From positions 1,488,001 to 1,552,000 of the forward strand of contig OX463787.1 of NCBI GenBank assembly GCA_949825025.1: 64,000 nucleotides of DNA. Reading direction: 5' to 3'. This document shows positions 46,282-57,100 of this stretch, in pieces. The position numbers and the translations under genes were made by a program. Numbering within the stretch: the stretch's first letter is position 1; every line of letters begins with the position of its first letter. The stretch is from Siphlonurus alternatus (lineage: Eukaryota; Arthropoda; Insecta; Ephemeroptera; Siphlonuridae). The notes under the pieces were generated by a model. It was not told where the DNA came from, made no database searches, and worked only from the letters and a program-made list of their open reading frames with translations.

Positions 46282-49200
46282 ACCCCTCACCTGCAGACTG
46301 TCGGGCTGGGTGAGGACGACGGGACGTCCGCAGTCGGAGGCCTCCGTGATGCTCGGAGAGAGAGGAACGTCCTGCAGCATCGGGACTCCTGCAACGTCAG
46401 GAAGGTTCCTTGTCAACTTGATCGTCAGTGAACGTGACCCTTATTGACAGTTGAAGTCTTGCTATAGTTCTAATTTGCTATGTAGAGCTTGAAAAAATCA
46501 GCAGGATGCATTCAACCTACGAAATCACAGGCTATGAGGGCAAACAGGCTGTTATGTTAGTGGAATGCTAAATAATCCCACAACCCGGCAAGCTAAGTTT
46601 AAAAAAAAAATACAAATGACATAATTTTAAAACATGTTATACAATTATAATATTTACATGCTCCCCCAGCATGAATTTTGTTAGATTTATTGAAGCTAAA
46701 TGCAATACAAATTTTACACCAATTATAAGTTATTTTAAAAAATATTCTTTCCCATTAAAGGGTCTTTTGATTTTGCATCCTGAACATATTTTCCTTTGCT
46801 TACTACATTATAAAACTACAATTTTCCACGGACTGACATGACAACGGTACTCACCAAGCTGTTTGGCCAGACTGCTGACTCCGTCAGAACCGAAAAGCGG
46901 CACCTGGTGACCGCAGTTCGGACACTCTGCGACGGACATGTTGTTCACCAGACCAGCCAGCGGCACCGACAGCTTGCGGAACATCTCCGCGCCGCGACGA
47001 GCTACCTGCAGTGCTGCCATCTGGGAGGTGCTCACAAGAACTACGCCTGAAGATATTTAGATTTAACATTAGTTTCTAATGTTCTAATAATAGATTCATA
47101 TGCAGTTCAGTAACAATAGAGAATGTAAATTTAAAGACATGGGAAGAAACATAAAATTATAAAAATATTCAGAAAATAATTAAAAATAAATATAATTATT
47201 ATTTTAGTTTTAGAAATTTGAGGATGAAGCACATTCTAGGATCACTGTATATATTTAGTGATATTTACAGTATTTCACTTATTGAAAGTTAGGTAATTTT
47301 TGCTTATTTTTACTTAATTGCTAGGAATATTATCTAAGGCTTGGCGTACAGTAGCATGCTTTAATTAGGTTGGTAACATTATATTATCAATACTTTATTG
47401 GTTAATTACGTTGATATTGAACTGTCTAACATTGGAATATAGTAGTGATAGAATCATAATCTGGTATCTTTCTCACCAGTGACTGGCAGGCTTTGTACGA
47501 GGGATAGGTGGGCGTCGCCGGTGCCAGGGGGTGTGTCCACGATGAGCCAATCAAGCGGCCCCCACGCGACCTGCCGCAACATGCGGTCGATGGCGCTCAT
47601 CACCATCAGACCTCGCCACACTGCGGGCGAGTCCTGGGGGTACAGGAACCCCATGGACATGCTGGACATAGAAGAGAGGTGACTGATTGATTGAGATTGA
47701 TTGATTGGTTGATTGATTCACTGATTGATTGATTGATTGATTGGCTTCAGCTCTGAGACGATGAGATGTATGTTTAAAAATTTGGGAGAAGAAAGAAGAG
47801 CACCCAGTCTAGACATCATTCAATGAACAGAGTCCTACAAACAGTGAAGAGTTAATGATTGTACTATTCCAAAGTGTACAACAATTCACACAAAAAACAA
47901 AGAGTAACGAATCTAATGAGAAAAATAAATTTAAAAAAAAAAAAATCAGCAGAGTTTAAAAGGAGTAAGTTTAAGAAACTTAAAACTACTTTTAAAAGGG
48001 GTAAATCAAAATCTGCAGTCAATTTTTGTTCAGAACCTTGCTATGTAATATTTTCTGTGATTATTTTGGAGCATCAAAAGATTGACAGTAGAAAATTGAT
48101 GTTTTTAGACTGAATATAAAAAAATTATGAAAATTGTAAGTGGAAAAACTGAAGGTCAGAGAGAAAAATTAATACATAATTTGAAATTGTGAACTTTGGC
48201 ACTGCTGAAATTATTTCTTTAATAATTTTAAAATTTGAATATAAATAATTTTATATCTTACCATTTTACTCCATAATTTACAAGAGGCACCATCATATTG
48301 GCTACAATGATAGAAATATTTCATTTATTATGTGTATATATATTTTTTTTTTTAGATCATGCAATCAAAATTATTTTTACCATAGAAAATCATCAGTAGC
48401 CAGCTAGCCAGTTCAATGGACTCCTGACGACGAGCTGGTTCCATTGGACTGGCTACTGAATCTTCTATGACAATTCCTTCCATGGATAACAAAGAGTCAT
48501 CATAGAAGGTTCAGTAGCCAGTTCAATAGACTCCTGACGATGAGCTGGTTCCATTGGACTGGCTACTGAATCTTCTATGACAATTCCTTCCATGGATAAC
48601 AAAGAGTCATCATAGAAGGTTCAGTAGCCAGTTCAATGGACTCCTGACGACGAGCTGGTTCCATTGGACTGGCTACTGAACCTTCTATGACAAAATTACT
48701 TCCAGTTTGACGTCACCTTTGTTGATGAGTGGCTGCTCCGAGAGGTTCATCATGAGAGGAATGCTCGGGCCAAAGACGTCTGCGTCCAGCAAACCAACCT
48801 CCTTGGAGGGGTGGAGGGACTTGAGGGCGACAGCCAGGTTCACTGCAAGAGTGTGAGAACTGAACCTTTGTTCCAAATCTAGCTACATCAGTAGGATTTA
48901 TGGCCACAAATTTGACCTAAAGTTCCAAAAGTCACGAGGTCTGATGACAAGTATCAGTGATTATAATTTTCAAACAATATGAGTTTACTGTCATACTACT
49001 GGTAAAATAGCGTAATGATCGAAACAATTTAAAGACTTATTAAGGAATTAAAGAATACATACATACTGAATGCATATAATTTAGATAAATGGCAAATTAT
49101 ACCGGTATAACGAGCCAATCTTTTTTCAACTTTCTTTATTCATTTAGCCAAGACAGTTAAAATTTATGTGACAGTATCATCACGGGACAAAAAAGTAAGC

Positions 49201-49617
49201 GGTTATTTACTGACCATCATGTTCGTTGTGTTCACTGATCGAAAATGAGTCAACAAACATTCAAAACAAATACAATTTGATTGTGACGGTCAGTGTAGAC
49301 TACGATTTGAGCGTGAGGAATCATACTAACCAGACGTTGTTGATTTTCCTACGCCACCCTTTCCGGAAGCGACCAACAAAATCTGTTTTACTCCCTCGAT
49401 AGGCTTCTGTTTAGGCAATCCCTTAGCCATCATTTCAGACTGTCTTTTCTTCATTTCATCTTGTGATGCAAACAAATAACCAGGGCTTGCGTGCAGTTCC
49501 TAAACGAAACAAAGAGAAATAATGAAAATAAGTGCCATCAAAATTTTGAAGACAGATATTTACCCTTTTGGAGAATTTTGTGACATTGATGACCAGTCTT
49601 AAGGTTCTGATAGCCAT
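45914..49617 (-). CDS. NUBPL: NUBPL (Ind1-like), mitochondrial complex I Fe-S assembly P-loop NTPase
   Basis: Eight exons are read on the minus strand: 49617-49564, 49499-49331, 48842-48717, 48301-48262, 47661-47477, 47046-46855, 46388-46291 and 45982-45914. All have GT-AG borders and phases that join without a stop, giving 310 residues, close to human NUBPL. Residues 1-18 (basic and hydrophobic, no acidic residues) look like a mitochondrial presequence. GKGGVGKST (64-72) is the deviant Walker A of the Mrp/NBP35 family. [11 protein letters not shown] follows, DTPPGTGD (172-179) is the Walker B region, and CPNC (233-236) is the Fe-S cysteine pair. The family delivers [4Fe-4S] clusters during complex I assembly in the matrix. 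The 40-nt exon 48301-48262 encodes the conserved MVPLVNYGV stretch and is easily missed. Divergent to LRRC57. Confidence 0.95.
46209..46282. repeat. (AAAT)n microsatellite
   Basis: About 18 AAAT units, ending about 8 bp from the donor of NUBPL exon 46388-46291. Length changes here would come close to the splice site. Confidence 0.95.
47690..47745. repeat. (GATT)n short tandem repeat
   Basis: GATTGATTGATTGATT-type units, imperfect, directly upstream (minus strand) of NUBPL exon 47661-47477. Confidence 0.85.
48378..48690. repeat. Three tandem 110-bp units, each a palindromic hairpin
   Basis: GAGCTGGTTCCATTGGACTGG recurs at 48432, 48542 and 48652, so the period is 110 bp. Within each unit TCATAGAAGGTTCAGTAGCC is mirrored by GGCTACTGAANCTTCTATGA. 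The linkers (CAATTCCTTCCATGGATAAC) are identical. The array lies in a NUBPL intron, ending about 26 bp from the donor of exon 48842-48717. Confidence 0.9.
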
Positions 49618-50032
49618 TATTAATAATTTTTTTACGTAAATTATTTCATAAATATATCAAAATTTGTATAACATGTCACAAACTGAGAAAATCTAAATAA
49701 GCCTTCAAAATTGACAAAATTTTGTAAATACGCGCACAGCTGTGAATCAGCATAGCCAACGTAATTTATTGTTAAAAAATATAATTTTAATATTATCAAA
49801 TCAATTTACTTAATTTTAAATATTAAAAAAAATAAGGTAACAAATAAATTTGTTTTATGATTTATTTATTATAGTTTTATTATAGAAATAAGATGAAATA
49901 AATTAATTTTGTTTGTGTGGTAAAATTTCGCCATCTTGCATTTCTCAGCTGACAATTTCACAACATTGTGAAAAATAACTTCAAGTTTATGTAAATTTCG
50001 TGTTAAAACTTGTTAATAAGTAGTTTTAAACC
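49618..50032. promoter_or_regulatory. Probable shared promoter region of NUBPL and LRRC57
   Basis: The two start codons face away from each other across 415 bp of AT-rich DNA. I see no clear TATA or initiator motif. The promoter role is inferred from the head-to-head layout only. Confidence 0.55.
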
Positions 50033-50749
50033 ATGGGGAACGCTTATATGAAACAACATCTTGAAACTGCAACAAAAACTGGTGTGCTACGAATTTCCTA
50101 CAAGAAATTAAATGAAGTTCCAGATAGCTTGAAACAACTTCAAAATGTTCTTCGTACCTTGGATATGTCAGATAATAAATTCGTTACAATTCCACCTTGG
50201 ATTGGTACATTTAAATTACTTAAACATTTAACAGTTAATGCTAATAGACTTACAAGTTTACCAGAAGAAATCGGAGAACTTAAAAAACTAGAAAGTTTAT
50301 CTGCAAATCATAATCGTTTAACTGAATTACCAATTACAATTTCACAGTTAAAAAATTTAAAAACTATTGATTTTAGTGGTAATAAACTTACAACATTCCC
50401 ACCAGTATTTCAAGGTTTAAAACATCTTGATGCTTTAGATTTATCAAAAAATCAAATTACAATCGTACCATCTGAAAGTGTTATTGGACTAAATGTATTT
50501 GAACTTAATTTGAATCAAAATCAAATCGCTACACTGGCTCCTGAACTCTCGCAGTGTCCGCGACTCAAGACTCTGCGTCTTGAAGAAAACTGTCTTCAAC
50601 TGACGACTGTCCAGCCAATCCTCGAGGACTCCAAAGTTTCCCTGCTGGCTCTCGAAGGAAATTTGTTCGACATGAAGGCCCTCGCTCACGCCGAGGGATA
50701 TGAGAAGTACATGGAACGCTACACGGCGGTCAAGAAGAAAATGTTCTAA
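50033..50749 (+). CDS. LRRC57: LRRC57, leucine-rich repeat protein, intronless
   Basis: A single open frame of 238 residues, almost the length of vertebrate LRRC57 (about 239). The start context AAACCATGG is good. MGN at the N-terminus is a potential N-myristoylation signal, as in the family. About seven LRRs of the LxxLxLxxNxL type follow, for example LRTLDMSDNKF, LKHLTVNANRL, LKTIDFSGNKL, LDALDLSKNQI and FELNLNQNQI. The cap-like end contains LRLEENCL, LALEGNLF and EGYEKYMERYTAVKKK, closely matching the family C-terminus. The biochemical role is not known to me; LRR proteins of this kind usually bind partners. Codon use changes from A/T-ending to G/C-ending near 50525. AATAAA lies at 50985-50990. 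Confidence 0.96.
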   Translation: MGNAYMKQHLETATKTGVLRISYKKLNEVPDSLKQLQNVLRTLDMSDNKFVTIPPWIGTFKLLKHLTVNANRLTSLPEEIGELKKLESLSANHNRLTELPITISQLKNLKTIDFSGNKLTTFPPVFQGLKHLDALDLSKNQITIVPSESVIGLNVFELNLNQNQIATLAPELSQCPRLKTLRLEENCLQLTTVQPILEDSKVSLLALEGNLFDMKALAHAEGYEKYMERYTAVKKKMF

Positions 50750-50984
50750 TGATTTCCTTGGAGTTTGCTAAAAATTAATTTCTATTTGATAATTTTGTGA
50801 TGTATATTTAAAAATTTAAATGTCAAAATTTAAATTATTATTGTTAAAATTGTCTAAGCTGCTACAGTACATATTAAAATTTTGCCTTAATTTGTGTCCA
50901 AAATTTTCAATTTAAGGAATATTTACTAAAAAAACTCAAAATTTACTATATGAGACCATAATTTTTCATCACACTTTGAGCCTA

Positions 50985-50990
50985 AATAAA
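50985..50990 (+). terminator. Possible LRRC57 polyadenylation signal
   Basis: AATAAA about 235 bp after the stop. It is the first canonical hexamer I noticed downstream. Confidence 0.45.
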
Positions 50991-51340
50991 AATCCAGGCT
51001 CAGTCCATCGTAAATATCCCATTTTATTTTAATTATTGGTGTCAATCACTTTTTCAATTCCCTTGCCAACACTTAAATGTCATAAGTCAAATTGATTGAG
51101 CTAATTCTTTACTACAGTATATCTTGCATTGAAAAGCCTACCATTTATTGTCCCTTATTTATAAAAAATTAATGAAAAACTATCAACCTTGTTATAATAT
51201 GGTAAATAAACATCAGGCTTAACCTTATTTTCTAGTATGCTATGCAAATATTTAAAAAAATTCCTTGTGCATTTCATAAAAGTGTTCTGCTCATTAAGTT
51301 GGTAAACAAAGTATTGTTGTCTGTCCAGGAAAAGAAGCAA

Positions 51341-51415
51341 TAGGTCTGTTCGTGAATACACAATCAGAAAGAATTGATTATTTGTGATGAACCTTATTTT
51401 ACGAACAGACCTAAT
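51341..51415. repeat. Short hairpin element
   Basis: ATAGGTCTGTTCGT is mirrored by ACGAACAGACCTAA over 75 bp. It lies directly before the next MITE. Confidence 0.65.
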
Positions 51416-51419
51416 GTAA

Positions 51420-51702
51420 AGGTGCTTTCACATATTCGAAAATCGCTACGGAGTTCCGTAGTAATGCTGTAAGCCTTTCACATATTCTTGTTCGTCTGCG
51501 GCAGCTGCGGCGAAAAATCATGTGAATGCCGCAGCAAAATCAAACTCATCTTGATTTTGCTATGGAGTTCCGTAGAACGTGCCGCAGAAGATCGCGAGGT
51601 GCTACGGTACAGCTACGGTGCGCCACAGTAAAATCAACACATTTGCTACAGAGTAGCTACGGCGTGTTTCCGTAGCGATTTTTGAATATGTGAAAGCACC
51701 TT
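51420..51702. repeat. MITE with AGGTGCTTTCACATATTC termini
   Basis: AGGTGCTTTCACATATTC is mirrored by GAATATGTGAAAGCACCT. The inner parts (AAAATCGCTACGGA, GCCGCAG repeats) are also inverted. TAA lies at both borders. The interior is strikingly GC-rich for this region. Confidence 0.82.
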
Positions 51703-52309
51703 AATACAGCTCTTGATTTATGAGAAATGAAGACTAACTATAGTGCCAACGATGATCATTCTGGTGGCAAAATCAGGTACTACCTTTACATTGTCCCACG
51801 TTCAACAATGAAAAAGGCTTAACGGACAGACAATGGTGTGTTACAACCATTTTATTGTTGTTTTTTCTAGATATTTCCAAAATATTTTGCCTTTGAATTG
51901 CAAATATTTATACTACAATACTGTGTTTATTTTATCATATTTTCATAAAAAATCAATTTTTCTGTTCAAGATATAAACATTCTGGTGTGTTCTTATTAAC
52001 TTTTAGCTTTGCGTTGATATTGCACAATATTGTACCTCATTATCTGTGTGTAGCTTTAGTTATCATAAATTCAAACTTTTTGATGTTTGTACTAAAAAAT
52101 AAGGGTTGTTCTTGCAATATTTTTCTCTGCAACAATGTTAGTGTTTAAATAACTTAAATAAACACTTTTTGGTGGATTGTACTTTGGTCCTGCTCAAATG
52201 CAACGAGTTTCACAACATTTTCTGTTTTATGGTGTTTTAAATAAGTTATAAATTGAGTTAAATTTTACATACACTTTTCCAAAAGAAGACGGTTCACTAA
52301 CTATCAAAT

Positions 52310-52468
52310 TTGTCGCCTCAAAATTCAAATCACGTAACTGCAAAAAAAAAAAAAAAAATTGATGCAACTCTAAACGTTATATCATACTAGAAAATAATGG
52401 TCAAAGTTCCATCATTTTTTTTTTTTTTTTTTTTTTTGTAGTAACGTGATTTGCATTTTGAGGTGAAG
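52310..52468. repeat. Hairpin element with long A and T runs at the loop
   Basis: CCTCAAAATTCAAATCACGT then TGC plus an A-run is mirrored by a T-run, GTAGTAACGTGATTTGCATT and TTGAGG. The A- and T-runs (about 17 and 22) lie about 60 bp apart. Confidence 0.75.
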
Positions 52469-52479
52469 AATTGTAGATT

Positions 52480-54190
52480 TCATTAAAATTAAAATTTCCC
52501 CTGTAAATTTGTCCCACTGTATTGCAAATATTCTTTTTAATATTAAAATATCAATGAGAACATTTAAATTATAGCACCAGGAACAGAGAAACTTTTTTTG
52601 CCGTCTTGACTTGTATATTATAAAAAAAAAATTGGAACATTTTCACAGCTGGCCTGAATCCAAAATCAACTTTTTCCTTTCAACAATTTCTATATAGCTT
52701 TATTTTTTCCTACTTAAAAATTCAAGTGTTTACTTGAATTAAATTAACTTCTCATGAAAAATTCAAATTTTAATTTTTTTTTATTTTATAATATTTCTAG
52801 AATTTCCACTTAATTAAAATTTGTACTATAGCTGTTAATTTCAATTAATGTGTAAGCTTAATTTATTAAACCTCTTACTTAAGGTTCAGTTTATTGTAAA
52901 TCATACTGTATAAAAATTACAACGAAGCTTCATAAAAATTATTGTAAATTTATTTATCAAATGCTAAAAACTGTAATTATGTATTCTACTTTAAGAAAAA
53001 TTATTCCTTGTTAATAAATAAATAGCTTACTGTAAAATTAACTCTTTAATTCATCAAAACCAATTTCTTAATTTATACGCAGAAAAAAATTATTATTAAG
53101 TAAAGTCAAGAGACCCAGGAAATTAGGTTTACCTCATATCTCATATCAAGTTTTTCCTTATATACAAGACAATGTTAATTATTTTTAACAAGATGAAAAT
53201 CGAGTTTTTCGAGTTTTAGCTAACAACAAGTTGTGTAATAACGAATTTTTACTGTAAAGGATTATCAAAATGAATTAAAAATTAGTCAATAATTATTTTT
53301 AATATTTTTTTTATTGGATAATATTACAGAAGTTTGATAAGTATGAAAAAGTCACAGGCCAATCAATATTGTAGTAGTAATATATGAAGCAAAATAAATT
53401 GACTTGGTATAGGCCAACAAAATATTTATTGCATTGGTTAGCTTAACAACAATTTTTTGTTGTAAATATTTGGAGAAAAAGACCAGAAAGTACCTTATTT
53501 CATAGAAAAGCAAATATTTTAAAATAAGAAAAATGTGCAGATTAACTTCAAAATCTTTGCATTAATAATTTCTAAACTTTTATAGCAGATTAAAAATAGC
53601 ACTAGTTTTAATATTATTATTTTAATTTGCGTTTCATAAATCTCTACAGTATGTTTTTGACAATTATTGCCGTGCCTTTCAAACTTTAAATAAAGAAAGC
53701 ATTTCTGCACATTTTTTACTTCATATAAGCACACAAAAAAACAAAATATTCTGCAGCCGATAGGATAGGAATTTTGAAGCACTGAGAAAATAGCAATTTT
53801 TTATTTAAAATATTGTTGCAGCAAATTTTTTTGAGATATTATTTAAGCAAGCTTATTTTTAAAATTCAATTAAATTACTTTAAGTTAATCCTGTAAAATA
53901 TTTTGAATAAGAAAAGCAAGCACAATATTTTAATAAGACAGTCAAAAAGGTTATTTTTTGCAATATGTTTGAAAAGTACAAGAGCAAATTGTTAGTCTCA
54001 GTTTTTCCTGCACCTATCCAACAGAGAAGAAATAACTTGGGCTATGTAGGGGAAGAAACAAGCCCCTGGAGATGGGGGAGGAGGGGAGGGGAGTTCAGAG
54101 ATGGAGGGGAGGGAGTCGGCTGCAGAAAGAGGGGGAAGTGAAGAAGGGGGGGTGGCAACACGCGGAGGTGATGCGAGGGGGGTGGTGGAC
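52480..54190. other. AT-rich spacer between the 3' ends of LRRC57 and UBR4
   Basis: The two genes converge here. Weak pieces of the CAGTAAAAACT repeat lie at about 53100-53265. A purine-rich G-run tract (54060-54185) probably belongs to the UBR4 3' UTR, where the transcript would be C-rich. No further gene is recognised. Confidence 0.5.
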
Positions 54191-54192
54191 TG

Positions 54193-57100
54193 CTATCCTC
54201 CCCCTAAACCCTGCAGGAGGTCGGACAGGTACGTGGCGGGGTTGTCGACCTCTCCCAACAGACCTGAAAACATGAACGGTGAAGATTAGAGTGGGACGTG
54301 TTGAGAGATTGGTGCACAAAAGTGTATTTCAATGAGATTGTCCACAACTTTGATTAATGTATGTTTTAACTAGTTATCATTGAAAAAAGTTTGGAGAAAT
54401 TCAACAAAAATTAGTAATCAAGCAAAGTCCCTAAACACAAACTTAATTTAATGAGGGAAATTGACTACAATTTACAGGATAATGATCTACTTATTTCAAC
54501 CTATGTAGTTCCCCTTTGGTACCGTAATGTGTGGGACAATAAGTTTTTTGTAACACTAAGTTTACTAATAAAAAAAGAATGAATATCATTGCTGTATTTT
54601 AAGAGTAATCAAAACATTATTGGTAATTTATTATGCCCCTTTTTTCATTCCAAGTTTTTAAATGAAGATTAGTTCAAAGATGACTCACCCATGACATCAC
54701 AGAACTCGTCGAAGGAGGCGCAAGGCAACAGCTCCTCCGAGTAAAAGGCCAGCAGCTGGTCCGCGGCACGCAGCAGTGCCTCGTCGTTGTGCCGGATGTG
54801 GTCCGCCAGCGCAGACGGCCACTGCTCGTCGGAACTGCACGTCACCTTCTGTGAGGGAGAGGGGGTTAGTCACACATGGTTGAAGTTGTTACATCTAAAT
54901 CAGAATTGATTTAATTTCAACTTTATTGTTGCTTTGAAGTAAAATAAATTGTGATTGTATTCTTAATTGTTTATGATTGGTCAAATATAATTCAACAAGA
55001 CAAGAAGAAAAACTAATTTTAATTGATTTAGAGCAAAATCAAGTTAATTGTAGGTGGACTTATTATTAGTTTCTAGAGAAACAGAGTTTTGCTATCATAG
55101 AAAGCATAAGGAAACAAAAGCCATTAAATATTAATTAATATTAATTAATTAATTTATTAATTACTAATAAATTAATAATTAAATTAATAATAAATGATTA
55201 ATTAATTAATTAATGCTGGCCATTGCTCCATATTTACAGATGGTAAAACATTTTTAGACCCAAAAATGACAGACAAAATAACTTCTGTTAAATTGCTGAT
55301 GAAAAACAATAACAACAACAAATTCGGGGTAGATTTTGAGTAAAAAATACATATTTTCAAGTATAAAAGACACTGATTTGACTAAAAGTCACCTCAGTCT
55401 CCATTAAAAACAATACTATAATCTTTAATGTTGAATATATAGATCAAAATCTTCTCTGATTTTGAAAATTCTTACAAAAATTAATTTCATGATGTCAGAA
55501 GAATTTGCTACAAATTGAGTGAACATTAAGTTTTTTTTTTCTTATACAGTAAATGTTAAAAAAACATTTCCCAGATCTAACCTTGAAGAAGAGGCGGTAC
55601 ATTCCGTCCACCAGTCCAAAGAAGATCAGGTACGGTTTGTAGACCGCGTAGTCCTTGACGGCTGTGTCAGAGAGCAGCGAGGGCACCTTGGTCTGCGTCT
55701 TCTCCGTGTGGCGAGCCTGGCCGAGAACCAGCAGGCGTCTGGTGAGACAGTGGAGTTAGAGTAGGAACGAATTATAGCCGTCATACAGTCATTGTAAGAG
55801 GCCACTACGATGTTACAGAAAGCTCTAGTGGTACAACTACATTCAGTACTTTAAGTTAATTTTGATAAAAGATATTAAATTTCCCATAGTGTATTAAATT
55901 TACAAGATTAGCAAAATACACTACTTTAAAAAGTTTCATTAATTTTCTGGGTCACTAAATAGAATATGCCTGTTTTGTTTTATATTTTTTTTTCCTAATT
56001 GGATATTTATTTAATTTTAAATATTGTTTGGTATCAATTCCCAAACGATTCCTCCTATCTACCACAAGACTAAAAGTTACATTTCATGAAAAACATTTGA
56101 ATTTTGAAACATTGATTGGAGAACTCTTAAGCATAGATCTTTGTCATATGTATGAGTCTGTTAGTTGTAGAAACATCTTCTATTTCTGATAAGGGTACTG
56201 ATAACAACAGCAAACTTTTTTTGAAAATGTTAGATAAGTTTGTTTGTTTTCAACTGACTCGTATGTTAAATACAGTAAAAACTCACTATTACCTAACTTG
56301 TATAACTTGATTTTGAGTAAAGGAGATTGCGGTCTCGTCAAAAATAATTAGCATTGCAGGTATAGGAAAAACTTGATATATAAGTTAAAGCTAATTTCCC
56401 AAGTCCCTTGACGTTACGTAATAACAAGTTTTTACTGAACATGGTTTTCACCTGAGGTGGGAGAGCCTTTCCCCCTGCTGCCACCTGGTGGTGGAGTGCA
56501 GAAGCAGCGACATGACGGACCAGTAGAGCGGGCCCTCAGGGGAGAAGGAGCTCGGCACCCAGCTCTCCACGGGGGCGGACAGATAGGCTGTCAGAGCCTT
56601 GTCTTCTCTCGGAGCAGATCGAGTGCTGGGGAAAGATTGAGAGACTTTGTCAACACATTATTGGAAATGATCCTCACTACGGTCTTTGGAAAATTTCTGA
56701 TTTCTGAGTCTCTTTGCTTTCTGTCTACATTTTACCATCTCAGAATATTTTTCAATAATTTGGCTTTTGTGGATTCAAAACTTCTTCAAAAGAATTAAGG
56801 AATTAAGATACAGTACATATAATTATATGGATACATATAATTATTATTATTAGTCTTTTATTAAACACAGAAAGTGTACATATTAACAGCACTAGAAACA
56901 TACATTATAGAAAAACATTACAATAGAACACATAAAACATACATACAAAACATATATAATAGTTACAGAATAATAGAACAATAGAAAATGATAATAAAAC
57001 AATATAAAATAAAATAACAGATGATACTAACAGCCTGTTACATCATAATAATAATATATCATATATATAATCACATATATAAAACAAAATATGACATAGA

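Noticed and set aside
46207..46416. Protein with a long LFIYLFIY run
   Set aside because: The run is the (AAAT)n microsatellite. Only the part at 46388-46291 is real NUBPL exon.
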